Shown piece after piece: positions 11,738 to 22,404 of a stretch of DNA of 64,000 nucleotides. Position 1 is the first letter of the stretch; each line of letters opens with the position of its first letter. Under the pieces are notes generated by a model. That model saw only the letters and a list, made by a program, of their open reading frames with translations. It was not told where the DNA came from and made no database searches. Where the stretch lies: positions 222,745,473-222,809,472 of the forward strand of contig JARYHS010011408.1 of assembly GCA_031002005.1 (NCBI GenBank), read 5' to 3'. This DNA is from Vandiemenella viatica. Taxonomy: Eukaryota > Arthropoda > Insecta > Orthoptera > Morabidae. A program made the position numbers and the translations under genes.

Positions 11738-11876
11738 GACAAAATATGTTGTTTATTTCGAAAAAAGTATCACTTGTCAAATTTCATCGCAATCGGTTTG
11801 ACCGTTTAGTCGCTAAAACTTAACTAACAAACAGAGACAGAGCTACTTTCGCATTTCTAATAATAATGTAGATTAC
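11738..11876 (+). repeat. Possible 3' end of a non-LTR retroelement
   Basis: The stretch TCATCGCAATCGGTTTGACC followed by CTAACAAACAGAGACAGAG and CTTTCGCATTTCTAATAATA resembles the 3' terminal segment of RTE-type LINEs and the SINEs that share their tails. Assignment rests on recognition of that pattern only. The adjacent 158-bp tandem units may be part of the same element. Confidence 0.45.
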
Positions 11877-11884
11877 ATTATTGC

Positions 11885-12096
11885 TTTTTTTCTGCGTCTT
11901 TACACCTCGTCGACGTCGAGGTCATTAGAGGCGAGAAAGGACTGGGGATAAGGAACGGGAAGGGATTCGGCCATGGCCTGGAGTGATTTGGGGAATCCAT
12001 TTAAAACCCAAATCTGGATGCCCGGACGAGGATTCGAACCCACGTCCTCCCGAATGCAAGTCCAGAACATTTACCTTTCACCCATTACGCTCGGTA
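11885..12096 (-). repeat. SINE-A copy
   Basis: A minus-strand copy with head, B box and tail present. About 25 bp of the body, around the GCATCCCGGCATTCG segment, is deleted. Confidence 0.85.
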
Positions 12097-12624
12097 CATC
12101 ATTACAAAATCAAGGTTATGATCGTTATTTAATAACAATTCCGTTTAGTTAAACAACTGCAAAGAAATGAATATCCAGAACAATGCGTGCAACTCTTCAT
12201 TTAGAAGCTGGTGGTTGAATAATTAGCTTCCTGTTGTGTAAAGTGAGGAGTGTTTCTCTCAGTTGAGACTTCGGATGAGGCACGCAGCCAGTTTGTGTGT
12301 TTAGCTGTGGTCTGGTGCCGTGACTAAGACACAGTTGCACCCTGGCTTGCGCGCTCGCCTCAGCTGTTTGCTTCACGCCTGTATATGGGGAGAAAGCGGC
12401 CGCTGCCGGATTCACTTCTCTCGCTTAGTCTCAGCAGTCGGCTCCACGCTAGAGGATGTATTTCCACGTAAAACTGTCGTTCGTTACGTTATGCCTTACA
12501 AGGACAGCTTTAGGTTAACGTTCCGGGACACTGAACACCGTAATGTGTATAGACGTTCCAGTACTGGTAAAGTTGCTATTATAATGTCTGTAAGCTCTCC
12601 CTCTTTTTTAAAAAACTGTTGCAG
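12097..12624. other. No recognised feature
   Basis: Moderately GC-rich sequence. Open frames exist on both strands at 12197-12661 but without recognisable domains or splice context. Confidence 0.5.
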
Positions 12625-12889
12625 CGATATGGTAGCTCAGTGGTTAAGGAGCTTTCTTTGAGAAGTTCAGAGTCTGGTCACTTTTTCAAATCCTGATAGA
12701 TGCGTTAATATTTACGAGCTGTGTTTTCATCATATAAACAACGCCAGGATGTTGCGTGATTAGGATTCTGCATTAAACTGTAGGGCCCAGAGGAAAGTAA
12801 GTGGCCGTCCTACCTCTGACATAGTGGCTTAGTATGCCTCATTTGGGTGATCCAACCATCTTTCGTATTGTAAAAAAAAAAAAAAAAAC
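12625..12889 (+). repeat. Candidate second tRNA-derived SINE (SINE-C)
   Basis: A tRNA-like head (GATATGGTAGCTCAGTGGTT) resembles a pol III A box. About 45 nt downstream TTCAAATCC resembles a B box, and the segment ends in a 16-nt A run (12871-12887). The architecture is that of a tRNA-derived SINE unrelated in sequence to SINE-A. Only one copy is seen here and no TSD was found, so the call is tentative. Confidence 0.5.
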
Positions 12890-13176
12890 AAGTGGTAGAT
12901 ACGTAATTTTAGTGTTCCCATCGATAAAACTAACATGATTCGCGCAAAACTTGAGTTTTAGAGGCAGAATTTCGAAAATCTAGTAATGTGGGTTCATTTG
13001 TTCCGTTCAGATTCGATGCTCTGAAAAACTGACCACGTAATGTCCGAAGATTCTTATGAAGAATGTGGCGGTTGACACTTACCAAGTTATGCATTGGAAT
13101 GACATTTTAATGACGCAACAACACAATTAACAAATTGCACGTCACATACGTCTGGATAATTTATTTTTCTCTCAAT

Positions 13177-13366
13177 ACCGAGCGTGGTGGGTGAGCGGTA
13201 GCTCTCGGACTTTGCAATCGGGACGGCATGGGTTCGAATTTCCATCCGAACACCTTAATTTTCCATGGTTTCACGGAATCATTCCACGTCCTTGGATTCT
13301 CAAACAGGTCCAGATCCATTCCTATTCCTAATTTCCAGCGGGGCGTAAAGTCACAAGGGAAAAAAG
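13177..13366 (+). repeat. SINE-A copy, degenerate body
   Basis: The plus-strand head ACCGAGCGTGGTGGGTGAGC is intact and the B box reads GGGTTCGAATTTCC. The body has lost about 50 bp before GGGGCGTAAAG and a short A tail. Confidence 0.8.
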
Positions 13367-14210
13367 CTACATTCAATCATTGAATGAGTGGAAAATCAAT
13401 AAATTGGCCCTGACACTCTCTGAGACCAACTTGTTTCCGAACATAAGTCAAAGATGTAACTTAATCACCGACGTCTGACGTGACTGGTTGATGTTACGGT
13501 GTTTCAAAAAGAAATTCCACAATTTAGGAAGCATACCTAAAGGAATTCACACTTAACAGAATCGGTTTACGTGTAATTTTGGTTTGATGTGATTGTTGTT
13601 ACAGCAGACACCCCATCAGAAATAATTCTCTAGCGAAATTCAATCCAGCATATCTGTAGTCATTTTTGCAACTACAGCATGAATTCGATCTCTGATATCG
13701 GTGAAATTTTTGTCTAAAGGTGGAAGATATCGTCCATTCATATGTGTTAAGTTTGAGAAATGAGGTGGCTTGATCAATGATCAACAACAAAATCAATAAC
13801 TCAAAGTCCGCAGCCACGCTCAACAAAATTATGTTTCGTAGAATACATTTTAGACATCTTGGTATTTTTTTTACCATACTAGGTGCGAGAATTTCACTGA
13901 ATTATTGTCACAGGATTAGTATCGTGAAACCAAAACCCATATTGAAGAGGTTGCCTATTGGTGAAAATAACCATTTTAATTGCAATTGAGGAGACTGAAT
14001 TTAGTACTAGAGCATTACAGAAGTAAACCTTGCCACGAATTGAGTCCGTAAGTCATCCTATCAAATTCCCATATACTACAAGCGCCCAGTTATTCTATTA
14101 TTGTATTTAGGGTCATTCAGTTATCCTTGTGAATACTCATTAGCAGCTTTTTCTCTACAAAAATCCCTCGGGCACCTTCAAAGTAATCAACTAGTGCAGT
14201 ACTTATTTTC
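13367..14210. other. No recognised feature
   Basis: AT-rich sequence. The sequence around 13600-13990 is open in short overlapping frames on both strands without a recognisable domain. Confidence 0.5.
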
Positions 14211-14432
14211 AGGCTTTACACCTCATCGAAGTCAAATTAATTAGGTGAGTAAGAGAGGGAAATAGTTATAACAAACGGGAAGGTATTCGGACATTGTAGG
14301 AATAATCCAGGCATTCGTACGGATTGATTTGGGGAAACCTTGGAAAACCGAAATCTGGATGGCCGCACGGGGATTCGAACCTTATCCTCCAGAATGCCAG
14401 GTGTAAGCGTTACCACTCAACAGGTTGGTTAG
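14211..14432 (-). repeat. SINE-A copy, old
   Basis: A strongly diverged minus-strand copy. GCTTTACACCTCATCGA, GATTTGGGGAAACC and GGGGATTCGAACC remain, and the tRNA-like head is barely recognisable. Confidence 0.7.
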
Positions 14433-14890
14433 GTGTCTGGTATGGTAACAGAGAAAATGTTTGATGTACTGTGGTATTAATACAATGGAAATAGTTGTTA
14501 GGGTTAAACCTCAATAAAAACACAACTGGCTCAAAAACTGACTTACCAGTTTAATAATTTAGTTATTATAGTTTAGTTTAAGGAATTTTGGGCTAATTTA
14601 CGAAAAGAGATCGGTTTAGTCATATTTGTAGCTGAAGCTAACGTGGATCCATACTCTAATGCTAATTGCATGTTAATAGTGAAAGACTGTGCGGAAATGA
14701 AACGTGTGGTTTCCAAAAGATTTTATCTCGATATTTTCCACTTTATAGTGCCGGTAAACATGAAATAACTTCACCTGTTCGTGACGTTCGTTTTGTCCTT
14801 ACAATTTTACGAAAGTTGTGTCGAAAAACATTACATTTAGACAAGAAAATTATTTTCTCAGCCAGTGTTTTATCGGTTAAGATTTCCGGT
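14433..14890. other. No recognised feature
   Basis: AT-rich sequence upstream of a G-rich element. I see no gene or repeat. Confidence 0.5.
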
Positions 14891-15276
14891 AGGGGAGCGT
14901 CAGTAAACTACGTGGATCGGTTAAAAAAGGGGGGGGGGAGGTTTTGGCTAGAAAGCTACGCTGGGCTACGTGGGGGGAGGGAATTCAGAGCCAGGCTACG
15001 TAACTTTCGATTCATATTATTTGTCACACTTAAAATGAGGCACAGAACACACAACAGCATGTGAATATTTATTTCCGTCATTTAATTATCTCCGTATGTA
15101 ATTTACGATAGTATGACAAAATGTGTTCTGGAATCAATAGGGAAAAAAGCTACATGCTACTTGGGGGGGAGGGGGGTAGAAACACAAGACAAGTCGGGCT
15201 ACGTGGGGGGTTGGGGGTGGGGGGGAGGGTTCACAGGAGGCCAAAATGGAGCTGCGTGGTTTATGGACGTTCCCTC
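14891..15276. mobile_element. G-rich short DNA transposon, Harbinger-like ends
   Basis: The ends are imperfect inverted repeats: GGGGAGCGTCAGTAAACTAC at the left and, reversed, GAGGGAACGTCCATAAACCA at the right. They resemble the GGGGG-CATCCATAAATTACG ends of the elements at 31789 and 34216. The interior carries G runs on the plus strand near 14930 and 15165-15230. I could not establish a TSD. There is no coding capacity. Confidence 0.5.
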
Positions 15277-15443
15277 GGCACAAATTAGAAAAAAAATTCT
15301 AGATCAAATGAACCAAACCAATTGCCCAATGCCCATGTTTTTTTTAATTGAAATGTTCTTTATTTATTTATTTTTAAAAAAAATCCTTCATCTTCCAGGT
15401 TCCTAAAAGCACTAATCATTTGGTTTTAATTTATTGTTGACTA

Positions 15444-15618
15444 GGACTTTACAATTTATCGACGACGAGGTCATTAGAGCCGTGAGAGGGTAGTGCATAA
15501 GGAATTCGACCACGGGCATTCCAGGGGATTTGGAGAGATTACGGTAAAGCATGGAAAACCGAGATCAGGATGGTCAGAACGGGTATCAAACTCACGACCA
15601 AGTCAGAAACCATTCTCT
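15444..15618 (-). repeat. SINE-A copy, old
   Basis: A diverged minus-strand copy keeping GACGACGAGGTCATTAGAG, CATGGAAAACCGAGATCAGG and a damaged B box (TATCAAACTC). The head is lost or unrecognisable. Confidence 0.6.
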
Positions 15619-16724
15619 GGCAGATAGTTATCTGCCGTTGCTGTATTTTCCCCACAGTACTTGGTATATCATGAATGCAGACGACGACCTTCAGATATGA
15701 GTATTGGTAAAGGCGCAAGCACGACTGCAGATTTTCAGACGGTGATACCGTTCTGAATTGCGAAGTAAGCTGTCGGAAAGTATATTGCACGGCACTGCCG
15801 ACACGACAGCAACTGCATGTCTGGCCTACGCGGGACCCAGTAATGTGGGCAGAAGAAAACACATTAACCAGCTGTCTCTAACCCTACAATCAAATCGAAT
15901 GGTTTATCTGCTCTGTCATTTCGATATGACATACGGTCTCACTTCATCAGCTCCGATTACTGTCCATTCGGTGACCACTGTAAACATAACTTCCATCACA
16001 CTATACCAAATTATTAAACACACAGGATCTTATCTCGTGGTAATTAAGATAAATAACAATTCTACTAACAAATGACACGAAATACATTTCTCAAATGTGA
16101 ACTTAGACATGTGAATTAATTTGGAACTGATGCTCAAATATTAAATATAATTACAGCAATTTAATGCAATCGGTCAAATGTAATACTACGTAATAATTCA
16201 TAAATCCAGAGTAATAATTACGTTGAGTGAAGTTAATGTTTAAAGGGATATTTTTCTTCTAGAATAATTTATTTATAATAATATCAGGGAGGAGAGTATT
16301 ATGTTTTCCATTAGTATTTTAGCATATTACCTCACATTTTTTTCCCTTTAAGAAATACAGTTAAGCCCCAATTATTTCCGAAAAACTGATCCACAACAGC
16401 AATGAACAAATATTACCCCAAGTGATCAGCTCCCACACCTGACAAAGTATATCCGAACAAAGAAGAGAATTTCTGATTGTGCGGTGTTCAATTAGATCTA
16501 AGAATCTAGTAATTTCGTAGCATCTAGGTGAATATATGAGAAAGACAATGGGAGCAAAGCTCACCAGTTGTTGCTCATACTAATTATTGGTTAATTTTCT
16601 ATGTAATGTTATGGGTTATCAATAATAATCAACACTACATAAATCACACTTATCTGGTGCTCATTCGGATTATTGCTTAGTAACGGTTGTTCCGACGTAA
16701 TATTATAGCCCGTTCATTTAACAG
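15619..16724. other. No recognised feature
   Basis: A short open frame at 15758-16075 has no domain I recognise. The remainder is AT-rich and featureless to me. Confidence 0.5.
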
Positions 16725-16900
16725 AGGCGGCTCAAGGCCAACTTGCTCTATCCCTACACCGCTGCCCGTATCCCAACATGTGAAACGGAAATTCGCCAAA
16801 GCCTACCTGGTCACGGTGTACAGCTTGGAGAGTTAGGAACGGAAGTTGTGGTGAGGTGAGGAGCGGCACTGGGGGAACGTAACCTTGGGCCGCCAGGTCG
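16725..16900. repeat. Repeat W, copy 1 (possible short TIR element)
   Basis: GGCGGCTCAAGGCCAACTTG near 16729 and, on the other strand, GGCGGCCCAAGGTTACGTTC ending near 16893 form imperfect inverted ends. The right part (GTGAGGTGAGGAGCGG) recurs at 32875-32940. No TSD was established. Confidence 0.4.
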
Positions 16901-17536
16901 GAGTGAACAGGGTATACGGTCTTTACGACATCCGATTTTCAGCTCTCATGATGTATAGTAGAAATATGGTAGATTAATTTATGTATAAGAAACATCGATC
17001 AACAAAGTTTTGAACTGTTCCAAACATTACTCGACCTCAGTTATCATCAGAAGTAGTTCGTTCTGTTGTCTAGTATGTGAGACGATTATTTTTTTGTAGG
17101 TTGGCTATCTTCCATTGAGAAACAAAAATAAGACAAAGATTGGAGCTTCATTTGAGAATTAGTGTTCGTTTGCCTTAAGAGCTATCATCACCATTCGCTA
17201 AGCACGTCGTAGAATGCTGTTGAGGTAGTCAGTTGTTTTCCTGTTCTCGGGACAGTTTTCCAGGCCATTAAGCGTGACGGCTCACATTGCGATAGCCTTG
17301 TTGAAGTTGCGGTGGGCTCTGACCGCACCTGCAATACCGATGTACGCGTGCTTACGGCTTCAGCTCAGCTACTCTCTTTTATGGAAAACCACACGAGCTT
17401 CCCGTCTGAGCCAAATGCGAGTGACATTCAGCTACATCAATATTGAAAACAACGTTGCTAGATGAGATTTTATTTAGTGGACCGCGTTTCTTCCACAACA
17501 AACAATAGATAATTATTGTAACAACACATGTAAAAA
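16901..17536. other. No recognised feature
   Basis: Mixed-composition sequence without a repeat or domain that I recognise. Confidence 0.5.
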
Positions 17537-17540
17537 CACT

Positions 17541-17600
17541 TTACAGCCACTGAAGATGCCCAACACCACAAGGGCGAAACGCGTCTGGGGAATCAAATAA
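17541..17600 (+). ncRNA. Hammerhead-like motif, probably retroelement-derived
   Basis: The sequence CTGAAGA (17550-17556), a 4-bp stem GCCC/GGGC closing a 10-nt loop (17558-17575), GAAAC (17576-17580) and a following GCGTC imitate the conserved core of a hammerhead ribozyme (CUGANGA, stem II, GAAA, short stem III, UH cleavage site). Hammerheads with very short stem III are known from Penelope-like retroelements. One extra base (T17557) separates the core from stem II, and stem I pairs only over about three bases (CCA with TGG), so catalytic activity is doubtful. It may instead be a decayed retroelement terminus. Confidence 0.35.
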
Positions 17601-17744
17601 AAACAAAAATTCACCAAAACAGTTGTTTTTTACGGAATTATTTATAAAATTATTGTTCAACAACTGTTGGAATATGGCCTATTACCAGATTAATAGCGTC
17701 CATTTGTTCAACAGTCCTTTTGGCACTCGCCTTTCTGTGACCAA

Positions 17745-17887
17745 GGAGCCGTTCATTAATTATGTGAGGTGTTTTTCGGAAATCGGGACCCCCTCCCCAT
17801 CTGGTGAGACCTAGCGGGACCCCCCCCCCCCCCCTATTGTGAGGTGAGATCTCCCATATTTCTCCCCACGTTATTAATGAATCCCCC
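17745..17887. mobile_element. Decayed Harbinger-like MITE with C-rich centre
   Basis: The left end (TTCATTAATTATGTGAGGTG, then TTTTTCGGA) and the right end (ACGTTATTAATGAATCCCCC) match the termini of the elements at 31789-32168 and 34216-34570. The centre carries a run of about 17 C. It is much shorter than the other two, and its TSD is not clear. Confidence 0.65.
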
Positions 17888-18489
17888 AATACCAATTAAT
17901 CATGGCCGGGAACAGTAGAGACCAGCTAGCAGAATGACCTTCGCTTGGTGCTAGCTCTCAGGTAGATGTCCCCAGAGCGAGACACGCTGGGCGTGGATGT
18001 TGGTGCCGCCTCCGGGGACCTGCAATTACAGAGCCCCAATCATGCTAATACACGGCACTTACCTCTTCCTTCCACGAACTGTCACGTGCCGCGCACCTAT
18101 CTCACCGCCCAATCGCGACTCTAGTCGATAAACCTAGACCCGTATCGACGACTAGTAACGTTTCAATCTCCCGTCAACTGTAAACTAGCTCTAGACGTTG
18201 CTCTATCTTGTGACGTACTGATGAGAAAGTTAAACATACACCAATCAGCCCACTTTAGGGTGAAGTCGCTGCAGCACTTGACTACGTTTGGCGTTTGTCA
18301 AGAGTTAGATAGATAAGTACCTTTTTAATTAAGAGATTTTCTTCACTACAGACGTTTTTCTCCAACATTAAAAACTCGGAACACAGAAAACGACTTTATA
18401 TTCTCAAAACATTTCTCCAGATACTTCTGTTTTGTATATCTTCCTCTTCTTCACCAAATCTTCTTATTCTGTCTCTACATTTTGGAGCG
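17888..18489. other. No recognised feature
   Basis: A GC-balanced block at 17900-18160 is followed by AT-rich sequence. I recognise nothing. Confidence 0.5.
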
Positions 18490-19440
18490 AGGTAAACATG
18501 GATCATCCACTTTTCCTCCTTCATTCAACTTCCAATTCCTGCACAAGTTTTGGTCTTCTAGATCTGCCATTCATGTTACATGGCCACAACATTGAAGTCG
18601 TTTTCATTCTATATCTTCATATATTTTTTCTTTCATTCCCATTAGCCTTATTATTTCGGTGTTCCCTACTTTTTCTTTCCTTGAAATTCTTGATGATCTT
18701 CTGTAGAAATCTATGATTAATGCTTTCAACTTCTTAATATATTATTGATTAGTTGTCCAGGTTTCTGATAGAATAAGACTAAACTTTCCAACATTAAATA
18801 TAATTCTTTGGATTCTATTCATAACTTTCTTGCTTCATAGGATATAACTGAGCATCGCGATTACATTCCAACCATTAATAATTGTTTAATTGATTTTCAT
18901 CTTTGATTTTAGCTCTCTCTCTAATATTGAACTCAAATGGCAAAAAATTATTTACCTTTTATAATTTGTATTCCATCAACGTACAATTCATTCAGACCAT
19001 TAATAAGATATTCTGTTTTTTGATAGTTAATCTTTACGACCCAATGTTTACATTAGATTCATAGATGACTAAATATGTAATTGGCACCCTAAAAATCTTG
19101 TGCTATGATCACCTGATCATTGGTGAATAGTAAATGATGTAGATACTTTCGATTTGTTATTTCTAAACCCATTAAATTTTCCAGACCATGTTCTCTAACT
19201 AACATCTATATAAATTTTAAATAGGATTGGTGACACAGGCCATCCTTGCAACAGACCTTTACTTGTTTTAAATTTTTGTTATAACTCATAACCAGTTTTT
19301 ATTTGGCATGTTTTTTTTTGTACATGTCTTGTCTTATTTTAATTAAGGAGTTACCTATATGTAACATATGTAATGCTTTATATTTCTTGAGACAGTATCG
19401 TAGGCTTTCCTAAGTCTATGAAAATTAGTCCCGTATTTTT
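18490..19440 (-). pseudogene. LINE reverse transcriptase relic (minus strand)
   Basis: On the minus strand, from high to low coordinates, I read motif A (FIDL then, after a one-base shift, AYDTV; about 19395-19425), motif B (GLLQGWPVSPILFKIYI; about 19212-19262), a degraded motif C (FTNDQVIIAQD in place of FADDQ; about 19100-19135), LSETWT near 18770, and the downstream GHV/EG region near 18520-18590. The order is right for a non-LTR retrotransposon RT and its C-terminal region. Many stops and shifts show a dead copy. It lacks RNase H and differs from the I-like family elsewhere in the window. Confidence 0.7.
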
Positions 19441-19454
19441 TGATTTTTTATTGT

Positions 19455-19580
19455 TGAAAAATAGATTAGAAGCTCATTCTAAGACCCAACAAGAACAATG
19501 GGGATTTACTGCAGGTAGATTATGTATAGATCAAATTTTCACGTTACGACAGATCCTAAAAAAATAAATTGCTGGAGTAC
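19455..19580 (+). pseudogene. Inverted 5' segment of the same LINE
   Basis: The plus strand reads QEQWGFTAGRLCIDQIFTLR followed by QILKK, the RT block that normally lies just N-terminal to motif A. The rest of the adjacent LINE (18490-19440) is on the opposite strand, so this 5' part is inverted relative to it. That arrangement is the usual product of twin priming during target-primed reverse transcription. Confidence 0.65.
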
Positions 19581-20077
19581 TATTCAATTCTAAATTACCA
19601 CATAAAAATTCTAGTTTACTAATTCAATTTTTATCAGATTTGCTTATTAAGTCAGTGAAAGTGGTGTAAAATAGCATTGAGACAGGCTGGACTGCCTAAT
19701 CATGCCATATGAGTTGAACCCAGGCGCTGTGTCATTAACTCCGACCTACTGTGCTATAATACACGATGGGATTTTGTAATTGCATTTGATTTCACTTACG
19801 GAGAGTTATTTCTCATTACGTTGGATGTACAGATTACAGTGCAAAGAATACACCTATGGGTTCTCTGACCAGTTCTGTTCACAAATGAACTATAGTACCA
19901 CTTCTTGCATGTAACAACGCCAATGTAGATAACTTGATTGAAACAACTGTAAATAAGAAAAAGTAAAAACTGTAAACTGATAGTAATCTTATCATCATGA
20001 TTTTCATCATCATTCCACTACCATATTAGATTCTTGTTAGATTTTTTGTCTAGCTATTAATTCTCAATTGGCATTTC
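19581..20077. other. No recognised feature
   Basis: AT-rich sequence. It might include more of the inverted LINE segment, but no motif is visible after about 19580. Confidence 0.45.
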
Positions 20078-20323
20078 TTTTTTTTTTACTTATTGCTTTA
20101 CGCCTCGTCGGCGGCTAAGGTCATCAGAGGCGGGATGGGACTGGGGACAAGGAACGGGAAGGAATTCGGCCATGGCCTTTTTGAAGGAAGCATCCCGGCA
20201 TCCGCCTGGAGAGATTTGGGGAAACCATGGAAAACCCAAATCTGGATGCCCAGACGGGGATTCGAAACAGCGTCCTCCCGAATGCCAGGCCAGAACGTTA
20301 ACCTTTCACCCACCACGCTCGGT
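20078..20323 (-). repeat. SINE-A copy, full length
   Basis: A well-preserved minus-strand copy, close to the family consensus from the CTCGGT head (complement of ACCGAG) to the CTTATTGCTTTACGCC end with a T-rich (poly(A)) terminus. It is a good reference for the family at about 245 bp. Confidence 0.9.
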
Positions 20324-21328
20324 CTGGCAATTTTAATTTCCAAAATGAATTAATTAGTTAAAAATAAAACCAGAGATAACATAAACTAGCAGGAATTCTT
20401 CCACTGCAATAATTTGTATCCTTCAAATTTACAAGATTCTGCGCATGATTATTCGTAGAGTTATTAACAAAACTAATAAAATCTTTGAACTGAACTAAGT
20501 TAAGCGAGGAAGAACTGGTGGTTAAGCATTTCACATTGCAGGACGAAATTATAACTAATAATACAAGAAAAAAACGAATTTCGATTGCAATCTTTAACAG
20601 GATAAAAAACGGATGGCAAGGGAAGTGTTATTACGAACTCCCACAGGAAGAAAAAACACCTGTAGGATCACCAAGATGCTTGATGCAACGCAATCAAGAA
20701 GATTTTAGTGCAAACAGTATTACGCGTTATGTAATTGGTTAGAGCGGTAAAAATTATGGTTGCAAAATCATAACAAGAACATTCATCCTGTTACAATTAT
20801 CCTCAAAACAAGACGATCTTTCTGAAAGCCCTATATCCATTTTGAACCTTAAACTATAGCTATACGGAAAAAAAAGAAGTTCGTTCCTGATGGTATGTTA
20901 ATAATTTCGTCTTACAGCATAATTTATATATTTTTATAATCTATTCCTCCAACAATTTTATTTCGTCGCCTCGAAACAGAGTCAAACAGCAAGTGGATGA
21001 ATAAGTTAGTAACAGATATTTATTTAACAAAACTTGGTGAGCCGTGTTAGAACCTTGCTAACTCGAGAACTCCCAGTTGTGTGAGAGCCTCCGTGACCGA
21101 CCGCCTGCACAAAGGTCAGAGGCAATGGGCATTGTTTGGAATCGAAATCACAGCCACGTGACAGCTAGATCCGGTTCGGTTCTGTCGCTTGCTATAGCTA
21201 CCAAACGGAACAGCCGCTGCATTCCACATAGAGTTAATAAGAGCAGTAGAAATAGAGAACACGTGATTAATGAAAAATTTCCTATAAGATTATACTTCTA
21301 TAGTTTACTGTTATCAGCACATTGGATA
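20324..21328. other. No recognised feature
   Basis: AT-rich sequence with a moderately GC-rich part at 21050-21230. No coding signature was found. Confidence 0.5.
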
Positions 21329-21541
21329 CAGAGCGTGCTGTGTGAGTAGTATCGCACTGGCCTCGCATTGGAGAAGACCAGGGTTCGAATCCCCGTCCGG
21401 CCATCCAGATTTCGGTTTTCCCAGATCACTCCACGCGAATGTCTGGATGGTTCCCCCAAAAGGCCATTCCTTGCCCTGAGTCCTTTCCCGTCTCTCATGA
21501 CCTCTACGTCGATGGGGCGTAAAGCCAGAAGCAAAAAGCAG
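21329..21541 (+). repeat. SINE-A copy
   Basis: A plus-strand copy with a perfect B box (GGGTTCGAATCCCC) and a modified head (GAGCGTGCTGTGTGAGTAG). The body is complete to GGGGCGTAAAGCC and ends in an A-rich tail. Confidence 0.85.
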
Positions 21542-21898
21542 CAAAGCCCACTGGATGTAACGTTTTCATAGACACCCATTTATTTTAATTTATTGCGATG
21601 GAGCGCACGATCCTGTAGCATTTTCCCCACACACTCATTTTCCCACTTTCTTGCACCCGCCAAGTTTTGCTCCTACGAATGTTTGTGTTAAATTCGTCCA
21701 GCTATTTTTGATAAATTATTCAGCACTTCCCTTGGTGATTAATCCGATCCCTGACTCATTACTTACGAAAGAAATTTTTCCCCACTCTTATGTGTGAAAT
21801 CGAGTGCCAGCTTGTGATCATGGTCATCTTTTCCTTTCCATGCACAGCTTTTAATTCTTCCACCAATATCTTTTCATGCCTCATCACCAATATATGTG

Positions 21899-22098
21899 TT
21901 CGGGAGGACACCGGTTCGAATTCCCGGCCGGGCATTTAGATTTGGGTTTTCCATGGTTTCCCCAATTCACTCCAGGCGAATGCCGGGATGCTTCCTTCAA
22001 GAGGCTATGTCCGAATTCCTTCCCGTTCCTTGTTCCCATTCCTATCCCGCCTCTAATGACCTCAACGATGCGGAAAGCTGTAAATAAAGAAAAAAAAG
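21899..22098 (+). repeat. SINE-A copy inserted in a LINE fragment
   Basis: A plus-strand copy lacking the first half of the head. It starts at TTCGGGAGGAC, has the B box GGTTCGAATTCCC and a complete body, and ends in an A-rich tail. It separates the RT part and the 3' end of the LINE at 21585-22404. Confidence 0.85.
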
Positions 22099-22135
22099 TC
22101 TTGTATACTCCCACAACTCTCTTACCCTTCTTTCT

Positions 22136-22404
22136 CTATTCCACTGAATTCCAGTCCAGCTCATTTATCGTGTCAATTACTGATTTTGTTGTGCAGTTAT
22201 TACCAGAGACAAATCTGGCAGCCCTTCTTTGCACCACCTCCAACTCCTGCATTTGATACCAAAAAATTTGGGTCCATACTGCGTCACCATATTCAAGCAA
22301 TGTTCTGACCAATATTTTGTAATCCATTCCCCTTGCTCCTCTGGTACATCTCCTTATCACTATCTCGAATAAATGAAGTAGTTTGAAACCTAACGGTGTC
22401 AATC
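22136..22404 (-). pseudogene. CR1/Jockey-type RT C-terminal fragment
   Basis: The minus-strand frame reads LVRTLLEYGDAVW, then a spacer, then LEVVQRRAARFVSG and a DTINELDWNSVE end. This is the thumb/C-terminal block (LVRP.LEYAS.VW, LE.VQRRAARFV, L.WPSLE) typical of CR1 and Jockey LINEs that lack RNase H. Only this block survives. The remainder of the ORF was lost by 5' truncation, and the continuation is displaced by a SINE. Confidence 0.75.

Larger units (their letters stand above)
21585..22404 (-). mobile_element. CR1/Jockey-type LINE 3' fragment, split by a SINE
   Basis: On the minus strand the element begins inside the RT C-terminal region (22136-22404), continues beyond the SINE-A at 21899-22098, and ends with a 3' terminus near 21585 that is shared with 55925-56020 (a segment with GCNATGGAGC on the plus strand). 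It is a 5'-truncated insertion that later received the SINE. Confidence 0.65.

Noticed and set aside
18432..18716. 94-codon hydrophobic frame on the plus strand
   Set aside because: It is the complement of a decayed LINE RT whose motifs are on the minus strand.
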